From: Tetragonia tetragonoides
Lineage: Eukaryota; Streptophyta; Magnoliopsida; Caryophyllales; Aizoaceae
Direction: 5' to 3'
Assembly: GCA_038025085.1 (NCBI GenBank)
Contig: CM076146.1
Coordinates: 18,884,001-18,948,000, forward strand
DNA: 64,000 bases
The first letter of the stretch is position 1. Every line of letters begins with the position of its first letter. Positions 1 through 10,238 of the stretch are shown in pieces. The position numbers and the translations under genes were made by a program. The notes below the pieces were generated by a model. The model ran no database searches and had not been told where the DNA came from. It was given only the letters and a program-made list of their open reading frames with translations.

Positions 1-373
1 GATCAGTGCCGCTGACGGCTGTCATATGCCAGCTGGATATCATCATAATGACGACATCCACTCTATTTTAATTTTCCGGAGGAGTTTAGTGTCCCCAAAA
101 ATATGAAAAGATCGTTTTACCCTCATGTGGTAAAAGACGGTTCTACCCCCGATTCGCAACTTGGCGACCAGGAGTCGGAATAAGTCGTGAGAGGTGTCGT
201 TGGAAAGCTCTTGAACGGGGCTTTTGAATGGGACTGGAATGATGGAGCGATCGAGGAAAAACCTAAGACCTTATCTTACCTATTAAAGCAAAAATAGCGT
301 TCAAGTTTAAAATTACTCCTTTCATCATTGGGCTTTTGCGGAGAAATCTGAAGGCGCTTTTTTGGCGTCTACT
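1..373 (-). repeat. 3' LTR of element A (partial)
   Basis: This matches 11150-11471 nearly base for base from the motif gccgctgacggctgtcat to the end ggcgtctac. The left copy carries about 44 extra bases near 104-150. The rest of this LTR lies outside the window. The terminal base at 373 is t where the right LTR has a. Confidence 0.85.
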
Positions 374-388
374 GAAGCCCTTACTTTG
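374..388 (-). other. Polypurine tract of element A
   Basis: On the minus strand this reads CAAAGTAAGGGCTTC immediately before the LTR. It parallels the tract AAAGTGGGGGCTTC before the LTR at 44651, which supports both the LTR edge and the minus orientation. Confidence 0.6.
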
Positions 389-686
389 ATAGAGCTTGAG
401 TAAAAGTGAAGATTAAAGTATTCCGAAGGCGACATGCAGGATGCTGATGTGCACATGGTGTGTGAGAGTGTACAGTATGTATTCATATGATAACAAACCT
501 GAGTTGGGACATGCACGTAGCGTGCTAAGATTTCATCTCTGTGAACAAAAGAAAAATAAAGTTTATAGTTAGCAGGATAGAACACCGCTCGTAGATAGTC
601 TAAACGTCTGCTGGGGACTTGTATTCAAAGTGAATGAAAAAGTTAGTAATACTTTGAGAATTATCAACGTAGAGTGCTTCAACAAA

Positions 687-930
687 CAGTGACTAAACAC
701 CGCTCGATGGGTGACAAGATTTCGTCCCTGTACGAGAAACGAAAAAGTCGACGAGACATCGCGATTAAAAACAACGGCTGTAAATGGGAAGTAACACTGG
801 TGAGAGTGAATAGTATAAATGCTTTATCCTGAGCAAACAGTGACTAAACACCACTCGGCGAGTGCCGAGATTCCGTCCCTGCATAAGAAACGAAAAATTC
901 AATGAGAAAGCGCGATAAAAAATGACGGCT
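687..930. repeat. Tandem repeat, about 150 bp, two copies
   Basis: The phrase acagtgactaaacacc recurs about 150 bp apart (about 687 and 837), each time followed by a similar run (cgtccctg, gagaaacgaaaaa, acggctgtaaa). It lies in the 3' untranslated part of element A next to the polypurine tract. Bases 389-686 show no gene. Confidence 0.65.
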
Positions 931-954
931 GTAAAATGCTTAGAACATATGAAC

Positions 955-1430
955 AGTTTAAATGCAGTAGCTTAAGTAATCATTGACTGAAACATATAAA
1001 AAACAAAGGACAGTATAACCGCAACAGTTTAAGTAATCATTGACTGACTCAAAATAAGTAACCTCATAGAAGGTCAGTTTGACCCCAGCAGCTTAAGCGA
1101 TCGTTGACTGACCCGAATTTGTGACCTCGTAGAAGGTTAGTTTAACCGCAATAGCTTAAGCAGACATTGACTGACCCGAATTTGTGACCTCGTAGAAGCT
1201 CAGTTTAACAGCAATAGCTTAAGCGGACATTGACTGACCCGAAATTATTGGGACTTTCGTAGAAAAAGGACAATTTAACCGCAATAGTTTAAGCGGTCAT
1301 TAACTGACCCGACTTTGGGACGTTGGGACTTTCGTAGAAAAAGGACAGTTTAACCACAATAGTTTAAGCGGTCATTGACTGACCCTACTTTGGGACGTTG
1401 GGACTTAGGGACTTTCGATAAAACTTGGAT
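955..1430. repeat. Tandem repeat, 57-75 bp unit, about seven copies
   Basis: The core cattgactgaccc, preceded by agtttaagcgg or agcttaagcgg, recurs at about 981, 1038, 1102, 1165, 1228, 1298 and 1373. Unit length grows from 57 to 75 bp because later units gain gggacgttgggactttcgtagaaaaagg. Tat elements are known to carry variable tandem repeats in this 3' region that can seed satellites. Confidence 0.8.
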
Positions 1431-2038
1431 GAGGCCAGCTGATTTACTGGGCTTAAAATTATTTTACACTCCGGGTGATAAATATCGTCGGGGCATATCG
1501 GGGCTTGTGTACTTGGGACCTCCAAAATAATTGGGTTAGTTTTACCTGATAATAATTGATACCGTAAAATGGGCCAACTGTTAAATTTTGTACCGGTGGG
1601 CCAAAGGGACTTGAACCCGCGTGCTTGGTATTGATCTTTGCCGCGAACGAACTGAAATTAAATAACGAGATCTGGGCTGGAATAAAGTCGTAGGACAGCA
1701 GGTGGGGCCCACGTGTGCAGGCCAGGCAGGCCAGCGCCGCTAGCGGCGCTCGTCTTGAGCAGGCTAAAACAGTTCTTCGCGAATTTTTTGGCGTTTTGCC
1801 TCATTGCGCTTCGTCTTCGTCGAGAGCCATTGTCGAGCTACTTCGCCATTGTTGAGTGCTTCCACTCCTTCAAGGTAAGTCAATTCTTGACCAAATTCTT
1901 TGACGTTTGTCTTGAACTTGTTTATTTTTCCGCCTAGTCGCTGCATTTTGGGTTCCATTGTTGAATGGGTGCTTGCTTCTTGCGAATCTGAAACTTGAAA
2001 TTTTCACTTGTAGAGAGAGAAAACTTCATTCTTCTTCT
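1431..2038 (+). promoter_or_regulatory. Upstream region of PMD gene A with GC palindrome
   Basis: No coding sequence is seen. At 1728-1750 lies a GC-rich palindrome (gccgctagcggc core) of the kind found near other antisense genes and LTR promoters in this window. No convincing TATA box was found. From about 1870 the sequence aligns with 21460-21640, upstream of the second PMD copy, so the 5' leader is conserved between copies. Confidence 0.45.
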
Positions 2039-4804
2039 ATGGCTCACAAGGATAAAGGAAAACGTCCCATGGGTGAGGAGGAGGAGAACCGGGACCTTTT
2101 TCGTACTAGGCTTCCATCTTCTAGTACGTTCCTTGCTCGACATGCAGATAAGGAAAACTTGTATTAGGATTCGTTTATACGGATGGACTGGCGCCCGACT
2201 GGGATTTGGGACCGTAGTGTTTTGCTACTGAACATGCAGAGTCATCTGTCTAACCTTAAGTTGGTATGTTTCTGACTCTCTCATTGTTTTTTTTTTTCTA
2301 TTCAGTATATATATTTTTGAACGGAACATTTGAACTGTTAGTGCTTCGGCACATGAACAAATTGGGATTTGTATTGAATCAGTGGTCAGCTATGTAGAAT
2401 TATTTTTGTTGTACTTGTAGTATATGGGGTGTGGAGAAAATTTAGTTTGTTGGCTAGGGTATTGGTGTTTTGCTGCAGGCTCATAGGTCCACATCTCATT
2501 GGGCCATGATGCTGACGTTTTCTATGGATGCTAGGGAGACAGTGCAGGTTTCGGGTTTTGGGCACTTTTTGTCTGTTATCCCGGCTTGTCACTCTAGAGA
2601 AACTAGGATAATTGGTCGAGGGTTATTGGAGAGCTTCTTGGATACCACGAACACTTTCCACACTCCTGTGGGGGAGATGTTCCCTACCCCCTATCAGTTT
2701 GCTGTACTGACGGGCTTGTCCTTTAGAGGGCGTCGCATTCAGTATGACGCGGGTTATTATTGGAAGAGTGATAGGATACTTGAGCTGTATGGGCTTGTGT
2801 CTGCCCATTTTAGAGAGGACCGAGTTTCCTTGCCGAGGTTGTGGGCAGCCTTGGTGGAGCAGGGTCATACTGAGGAGCAGATGGCTCGTATTTTCTTGGC
2901 TTGCCTTTTGGGGGCGACCATTTTTGCCCAGAAGAAGAGCGTGTGTCATGTTGGCTTCTTGACATGCTTAGAGGACTTGTCCAAAGTCCATGAGTACAAC
3001 TTTGGTGCTCCCGCGTATGCTTCTCTAGTGAGGTGGTGTCATTAGGCTTGCAGGCCTAGGCCGACGAGTCGGAAGGCGTCTATCTCGGGCCCGTGGAAGA
3101 TACTGGAGGTAGGCATATATGTTTCCTTTGCACACGCACGTTTTGTAGGAGACTTGTATCTCATTATTCTTGCTTATATGGAAGCTATGGTTCTTTGAGT
3201 ATTTCCCCGCTTTTGGTCCTCACCGTCTTGGTTTGAGGATGTTCCCGTTAGGCTCGCGGTGGGTCGGTAGAGATAACCACCCATTTACCTCTTTGGAGCA
3301 TTTTCGGGCTACCTTTGAGAGTCATGTTGCGTCTGAGGTATGTTGCCTTTCGATTTGCTCATGTATGTTTCTTTTCTTCATTTGATGTGAATGAACTTTG
3401 ATCTGGTAATCTGCAGGTGTCGTGGACTGCCTGTGACGATATTCACAGGGTTCCGCCCCATGTTACCATCGAGTTCTTTAGGGTATCCTCCTTGCGGGTG
3501 GTCTTTGAGGGGCCATTTGGCTTTGTGTGGTATTTGGGGGACCGCTTGACTCGGCTGGCCTATGCTGCCTTGGGTGGTCATTTGGTTCCGGAGGACCCTC
3601 CTATGACCATGTTCTATCTGTGTAGCCTGAGCGTGGAAGACCTGGGGGTCGTGACTCATGGAATGGTGGCCACGGAGTTTGTTGAGCCGGAGATTGCTGG
3701 TTTAGACCGCACAGCTGTGTATCTGGCGTACTGTTTGGGTCGTTTGATGCCGGATCTCACTTCTGAGGTGAGAAGTTTATTTATGCCTTCAGCTATATGT
3801 GTGATATACTGATTTTTGTGCTTTATAGGCGGATCGTTTAGCTCCTCAGGGTCCCAGGAGGTCTCATTCAAGAGTTACTCGTGGCCAGCCCCCAAGTGTG
3901 ACCTTGCCCAACAATGAGGTGAGGTACATTGGTGAGAGTGGGGGACGTATAGTAGAGGTGTTCCCTCTACATACTGCTGATGGAAGATTATGGAGGGCTT
4001 GCCCTTGCTTGATGATTGTACTGGGGTATGGTTTTCTTATCCCTTCTTGTGTTTTGTGTTTGTTTTTGAATGCGGACTATATCTTCTGTCTCTTCTTGCA
4101 GCTGAACCGGGAGCAGACTTTTCAAGCCTTTAAGCTCATCCACTTGTTGAAGAAAGGCTATGGTCGGGTGATGGGTAAAGGGAAAAGTTCTCGATCCAAG
4201 ACTGCTGATATAAGTAGACTTTTGTCTTTTGTTTAGCTAAGTGAAGTGCTTAACTTATCATCTCGGTCTTGACAGTTTGCAGATGTCGCACTCTTCGTCT
4301 TCGGTGGGGCCTCAACATTCTTCTGCTGCGAGGGCTTCTTCAGCGAGCAGGCCATCTGTTACTCGTTCACCTCCTGTAGCTGTGACCAGGCCTCCTGTTG
4401 ATGAGGCCCACGGACCTTCTATACCGCACATTCCTGTGCCCGAGATGTTTTCTCCAGCAGGTTTTCAACCTTCTTTCGAGAGTAGGCCTATTGTGACCCC
4501 TATGGCTAGAGGTTGGGCGCACGCCCCTGGGTGGAATGTGCCTCAAGCTGGGCCTTCATATCAGGATGTGGCTATGGACTTTTTTAGTCAAGTCACGGAG
4601 AGCTTCTTTAGGGCAGGGTTTCCGGCGAGTACCCCTATGCATGCACCCGTGTATGATGGACGGGATATGAGGCCCAACAACAGCAGGCCTATTTATAGCT
4701 CGTTCAGTACTCAAGACACTTTTCACTATTCAGCTGGGAATTATGGTCAGGGGCCTTCTGTTGAGGATGAGGCCGATAGCAATGGCGATGACAACTCCAG
4801 CTGA
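2039..4804 (+). pseudogene. Plant mobile domain (PMD, MAIN-like) gene, antisense in element A
   Basis: Homology by eye is to the plant mobile domain family (MAIN-like/'phosphatase 7 long form' proteins), whose biochemical role is poorly defined. GT-AG exons can be followed: 2039-2263, 2479-3108, 3185-3337, 3417-3767, 3829-4017 and 4102 to about 4213, then a Ser/Pro-rich C-terminal exon ending at 4804. The first five exons join in phase 0. Family features are the DTTNTFHTPVGEM segment in exon 2 and the FEGPFGFVWYLGDRL segment in exon 4. Two in-frame TAG codons, at 2165 and 3043, break it; the second is CAG in the copy near 24163. It runs opposite to the element's gag-pol, followed about 600 bp later by the DUF7745-like gene. 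Intron edges show that the sequence was shaped as an expressed, spliced gene. The last splice junction is uncertain. Confidence 0.75.
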
Positions 4805-5390
4805 ACAATGTAGGATTGCGTTGTAAACATTGGCTTGAAACTTTGAACTCCTGTTTTATGCATTTTATATGATATGAATGCTATATGACTCGATTATGCT
4901 CGTCTAATCTCTAAGTTTATGCAATGTATTATACAGTAAAGAGTAGGCCATAATTTAGGGAATAAAAGGGTAAAAATTGCAAGAAAAAGCAAAAATTACA
5001 CATATTATACACCCCAAAAAAAAGAAAATGGAAAAGAATAAAACTAAGAGAGTCTCAGGCCTTGTAACTCCGTAGTGCGTTTGAAAAACTGGACTTAAAC
5101 CGAGCAAAATAGACCAAGTGGGCGGGTTGGAACAAAAGAGAAAAAAAAATGACTGGGCTGAGGTTAGGGCCGCTAGCGGCGCTGGGCTGAAGGCGAGCGC
5201 CGCTAGCGACGCTGGTCACATCCGCTAGCGGCGCTGGCCAGAGCCACTGACGGCTCTGGCTTTGGGCCTTTCCCGTGGATTTCTGACTTCTTTTGACCCG
5301 ATTCTTCACCTATAAATAGAATTTACGGGATGTCTAATGTCGCATCTCTTTTCAGGCTTTACCTCTTTCAAATTTCCCAAATCTTTTACC
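4805..5390 (+). promoter_or_regulatory. Promoter of DUF7745-like gene A: GC motif cluster plus TATA box
   Basis: Bases 4805-5160 are AT-rich with no gene. At 5168-5262 four near copies of the GC motif stand in a row (three with gctagcggcgct or a close variant, one with cactgacggctctgg). A clear TATA box, ctataaata, lies at 5310-5318, and the first ATG at 5391 is in a good context (accatgg). The same layout of GC cluster, TATA and ATG is seen at 34730-35085 and 51846-52150 on the minus strand. Confidence 0.65.
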
Positions 5391-6706
5391 ATGGTGAAAT
5401 CCTTTGGAAACTTGTTCGACGCCTGGTGTAAAAATCTGACAATATCTCAACCTTATTAGGTCTAAGACCAACCAAAATTTTGAGGCGCCTTCTTCGATCT
5501 GCTCTGAATTATTGGGACCCAAACTTGCACGTCTTCCGTTTTGGTAACTCTGAATTATGCCCTCTTGCTGAAGAATTTGCTGGTATTACTAATATGTCTG
5601 ATATCCTTCCCCCAGCTGTGCCTTATTTGAGGGATGGTTTTAGTAATCAGTATAGGAAATCTCTAGGCTTGACGTCTGCAGAAGCCAAAAGCATGATTCT
5701 TGGTGTCGATGTGAACTTAGTTCAAATATGTGAAAAGTTTCCTATTTCTTCAAAACAGGATGCGATATTTAGGCGTTGTCGTCGACAGACTTTTGTTCTT
5801 TGCCTGTTGAATCGCCTATTATTTGCTCATGCGGAGTCCTCCAACCTGGGTAGAGCCTCGTTGTTGCGAGTGGTGAATCAAATTGCTGAAGGGCACTCTC
5901 CTTTACATCTGGTTGTAGGGGAAACTATTTTAGGGCTTGACAGGTTAAAAATTTTGCCTCATAAAGCCTTTTCTGGCAGCCCCCTACTGCTTCAAATTTG
6001 GTTATGCGAGCATCTAAGGTTGATAGAATCACCAGAGAAGATGATAGCTCGTACCTCTCATGCCTGGAAAAAGAAAACATATACCGTCGCTAGCTTCTTG
6101 GTTAGAAAAAGGCTATATGATGAAAAGACCCTTGCTGAATGGGATGCCTTTTTCCATGCAGGACCTGTTGTCCGTTGGCATGTGACCTGGTGGAGCTTGA
6201 CCTCTTTAGTGGCTTGCTGCAAATTTATCTCTCACACTACCATAGTGGGTTTGTATAGGAGTACTTTCTTCTTTCCTTCTAGGGTCATGTGGGAATATGG
6301 ATTGAAGCAGGTTATCCCTCGTTAGGAGACTACGAGACGACTTACCTTGGCTCTGACCACTGAATTTGCTCAAGATTGGGGAAAGTATTGGCGTGGCAGA
6401 GATCGCTGGACTGTACCTCGGGTGATTGTCCCAACTCAAGTTTCTGAGACCTACTTGAGCTGGCTTTCCTGCAGTGATGGAGAAGTGAGACGGGCCCTTC
6501 GTCATGAGGACTGGGACCAACTAAAACCTAAGTACGACTCAGGAATAGGAAGCAAGAAAAGGAAGGAAGGGCCTTATGAGGAAGGCTATCATGTAATGAA
6601 AAGACGCAAGCTCTCAGCTCAAGAGAGCGAGCATAAGTCATCCTCAAGCCAGGGTCCTTCAGAGAAGAACTCTTCAACGAAGCCTTCTAAAGGGAAGAAG
6701 GTTTAA
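5391..6706 (+). pseudogene. DUF7745-like gene, antisense in element A (intronless copy)
   Basis: I recognise this as the plant-specific uncharacterised family I know as DUF7745. Hallmarks here are FRFGNSELCPLAEEFA near the start, LHLVVGETILGLDRLK, SPLLLQIWL, and FPSRVMWEYGLKQVIP, followed by a charged Lys/Ser-rich tail. Function is unknown. The start at 5391 is in a different frame from the main ORF (from about 5480), so a frameshift lies between them, and TAG at 6323 splits the ORF from its tail (6326-6706), which stays in frame. In the other three copies (C, F, H) an intron of 94-104 bp follows the codon series LLLQ; here the sequence runs straight through at about 5996. That suggests this copy passed through a spliced RNA. 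Confidence 0.65.
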
Positions 6707-6989
6707 AATAGTTTTCTCAGAAACCAAGTCTAGTTTAAAAAAAAGTAGTAAGAATTTGTTTAGCTCAAACCTTCGTAGTTGCACTTTTTTTTTTTTTTTG
6801 TAACCTTAGGAAATTCAATTTTTGCAATGTAAGCTTATTCGTTCAGTTTGAATAAAGATTATCCCTTTTGAATGAGTTGAATGAAGTTTTGGATTGATTA
6901 TGGTCGGGCCCCTTAAAAGGGTTACCTACATATCCAATGTGGAATCAGGCCAGCGTAGTTCGTTCAATTTTGTGTACGTCTTTTTTTTT
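6707..6989. other. Spacer with conserved Tat block and T-runs
   Basis: No coding sequence is seen. Minus-strand 6962-6902 carries a block (GAACTACG, GGCCTGATTCC, GATATGTAGG, AACCC) that recurs downstream of the integrase tail at 32876-32955 and 49961-50045. Two long T-runs (about 6787 and 6980) would be A-runs in element sense. Confidence 0.55.
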
Positions 6990-8330
6990 TTTTTTTTTAG
7001 ACGTAGCACTTCTTCAATTGGTCCATATTGGTGAGCTGACTGAACTCGATGCCATCAATGTCCATGAGTCGGACTGCGCCTCGCGATATAATGTCTTTAA
7101 TGATGAACGGACCAGACCAGTTTGGTCAAAGTTTGCCTCTGGGGTCAGTAAATGGGGCACGCAATTCTTTCCAAACTGAGTCCCCTTCTTTCAGATTTCG
7201 AGGTCGAGCCTTTTTGTTGAATGCTCTTGCCATGCGTTGCTAGTACATGTGGGAATGGTCCAGGGCCCGTGGGCGTCTTTCATCTGTGAACATGAGTTCC
7301 TCGTAGCGGGCTTGCAACCATTGGGTTTCGAGAATTTCACCCTCTAAGGCTATGCGCATGGAGGGCAGTTGGACTTCTATGGGTAGCATTGCTTCTATTC
7401 CTTAGACTAGGGAATAAGGTGTCGCTCCTGTGGATGATCTTATGGATGTCCTATATCCCAAAAGGGCAAATGGGAGTTTTATGGGCCAAACTTTGTAGTT
7501 TTCTATCATCTTTTTAATGATAGTTTTGAGGTTTTTGTTGGCGGCTTATACTGCGCCGTTGGTCTGGGGACGGTAAGGGGATGATTTGTGGTGCTGGATT
7601 TTGTAGTTCCTTAGGAGGGTGGTTGTTTCGGCTTTGAAATGGGATTCATGGTCACTAATAATTTCATGCGGAACGCCGTATCGGCAGATGATGTTGTTCC
7701 TTATGAATTTAGACACTTGTTTGGATGTGAGGACGGCATAGGACTGTGCTTCAACTCATTTGGTAAAATAGTCTATGGCTACTAGGATGTACTCATGTCC
7801 TCCACAGCCTTTCGGTGTGATTTTACCAATGATATCTATTCCCCATGCGGAAAATGGCCAATGGGATGTGCATTTGTGGAGCATTGAGGGTGGCATATGC
7901 TGCAGGTTGGCATATATCTGACTTTTCTTGCATTTCTTGACATAGCCGTAACAATCTCTTTTCATAGTGGTCTAATAGTAACCCAGTCGTAGGACCTTTC
8001 TAGAGAGCATTTGAATGTGTGGTCCGTACATCCCATTGTGTATCTCATCCATGATCTCTGCGGCTTCTTCAGCGTTCACTTTTCATAGTGGTCTAATACT
8101 TCTTGTATAGAACCTCCTTGTATTCTATGTATTGTGCCGCTAAGAGACGGATGGCCCGTTAAGCTCTTATTGGCGCGTCTTGAGGGTAGGTGCCTTTGTG
8201 ATGTAGTTGAATACATCTTGGTTCCAAGAATCTTCTTCGATCGGAGCCAGGGTCAGATCCGCGTCGAGGCTGTTGCAGAAGGCGGGCTTACTACTTATTT
8301 GTATGTGGAGTGGGATCATTGAGGGAGTTC
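6990..8330 (-). pseudogene. Decayed RNase H tail and integrase of element A
   Basis: Reading down the minus strand: the end of RNase H (PAFCNSLDADLTL near 8270), a linker, the integrase zinc finger (HNGMYGPH, CYGYVKKC) and the core (WGIDIIGKI, VAIDYFTK, ISDHESHF). The C-terminal region has a GPFII motif. The zinc finger has Ser in place of its last Cys, and the codon for the catalytic Glu of the DDE triad is now TAA (7546-7548). Several other stops are present. The wording is of the Tat lineage. It sits 3' of a large deletion that removed protease and RT, so it cannot be active. Confidence 0.8.
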
Positions 8331-8639
8331 AGCTGCTCAAATTCCTGTAAAATAGATAATTTGCATTCTTGCTTTGCGAAGTTTACTTACATTGCTTAAA
8401 TTGATTAGTTAATGATTTATACAACTTTGAGTTCATCGGATTTGTCAATAGCTAAATAAAGAAAGAAATAGCAAGATAAATTTTTATTGATTTGCAAGAA
8501 GATAAGCACACATGACTTTAGAGAAGAGGGTCTCTAATTCCCGTCAAAAAGAAACTAGACTTGGAAAGAAAAGTAAAAAGGGACACCCCTATTTCAGACT
8601 AAACCTAAAGATTTAGCTAAGGTCCTAACTCGACAAAAT

Positions 8640-9130
8640 GTGGGGACTCAGACTCGATTTCTCCAGCTCTTACAGGTAGCCAACTAGTTCCAGGCTCCGT
8701 CGTCGACATCGACATCCCTCAGAGGTGGTGGAACTTCTCCCCTGTCAATGACCTCCTGGATGTCGTCCTTTAGGCGAAGACAGTCGTCTGTATGATGTCC
8801 GAATACTCGGTGATACTTGCACTAGGGTCGATTTTCTTCCGATGCAGCTTTGGCATCCTCTAGAGGGATGCAGGGTTGAATGTCACCTCTCCACACCAAC
8901 GCATTCATGACAGCTTAAATTGGCGCAAAGAGAGGGGTGTATCGTTCTTGACTATGACGACACCAGCTGACTGTCTAAGTGTATGGTGGCCACATTGTCC
9001 CTTGGTCAATGAAGCGTAAGACTAGATCCTTAAAGCGCCAGCACTGATTGATGTGGTGTCCTTCAGCTACGCAATAGGTGCAGCTTAGAAACGGATTAGT
9101 TGAGGTGAACTGGATCAATGTGTTCTAGAA
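8640..9130 (-). pseudogene. Gag remnant of element A with two zinc-knuckle-like motifs
   Basis: Minus-strand translation shows two short Cys/His motifs, CTYCVAEGHHINQC (about 9070) and CKYHRVFGHHTDDC (about 8815), each followed by a helix-like stretch (LRLKDDIQEVIDRGEV). Their spacing matches the paired motifs in the gag of element C. Frames are interrupted and the capsid part is not recognisable. Bases 8331-8639, between this and the RNase H tail, hold nothing I can name and mark the deletion of protease and RT. Confidence 0.65.
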
Positions 9131-10219
9131 AGTCAAGTTGAACCTCTGTCAAGTCTTTCTTCTTTGGACCCTATCCTGAACAGGAAGCACGGAGCACATA
9201 GTAACAAGAAAAGACCATGAGACTCTCACCTAAGAAAAAGAACGTCCCGCTCATAAAACAAAACATTGTCCTAAAACAAAGATCCTTAAGCTTAAATGCC
9301 CAAATATTTCCGCTAATATCGAAGGAAAATAAAGTCCATGAACGAAAATAAGAAAAGTATAAAAAGACGGACTATCCTATTTTTTTTTATTTTTCTAGAC
9401 TCAAAGAAACTGGAAAATGGGATAAAATAAAAAAAGAATTTCGGTCCTAATTTTTTATTTTTATTTTCGCAATTTTTTTTTCATCGTTTTTTTTTCTTTT
9501 TTTTTTTTTACACCATTTTTGTTTTTTTTGCTTTCATTTTTTTTTGACCGATTACATCAAAAAATAAAGAAAAAGAAAAATGGGAGAGGGAAATTTGGAG
9601 TGACTGACTCTTTTTTTTTTCCTAAAAAGATCCTAGGAAATTGCTCATGACTTTGATAGAATATATCATTGGGAAAATGATGAGTGCTCATTGAATTGAA
9701 TTCTCGCACCATTTTTGGGCATTAGGAACTAGCTAGAAATAAAAGAAAGGACTCCTAGCACGTAAGTACACGTTGGCACATAGTCAAGATATTCATGCAT
9801 TCAGGCAAGCATTATAACAACGCAGTTTACAGGCAAACATGTGATCAGACGGGCATAACAACGACACATGCACAACAAGCAAGCGAATGCACGAATGTGG
9901 GCTAAAGGATTTTGGCTCCTGTGAGGTTACCACGACAAATTACAATTTTTGTTCGGCGGATGGTCGACACATCAATTGTAATTATTTTTCACCACCAAGA
10001 GTAGATGAGTCGTGGGTGAGGAAGCGTTGGTTTGCACGATAGGACAACTGTATATTCCTTTAGATATACGGGTTTTCTACGAGTAGCGACACAAACTTCG
10101 TTGATGGTCGATAAGGGTCAAAAGATTGTGACAAGGCACATGCAAATGATGCAATATATGGAACATATTATTAAACAATTACACAAACTTGACTTTTGAG
10201 TCTCACCCTCTTAAATAAA
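9131..10219. other. 5' leader of element A, no gene seen
   Basis: This is AT-rich, with several long T-runs at 9380-9620. No ORF or known domain could be supported. By position it is the untranslated leader and degraded start of gag. Confidence 0.5.
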
Positions 10220-10238
10220 TCCCCAGTGAAGTCGCTAC
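10220..10238 (-). other. Primer-binding site of element A
   Basis: The minus strand reads GTAGCGACTTCACTGGGGA directly after the LTR end. It is close to the TGGCGACTCC-CTGGGGA site typical of Tat/Ogre elements, which is complementary to an arginine tRNA. Confidence 0.7.

Noticed and set aside
1764..2231. Several short overlapping ORFs upstream of PMD gene A
   Set aside because: They overlap the 5' leader and first exon in wrong frames; comparison with the second PMD copy shows the real frame starts at 2039.
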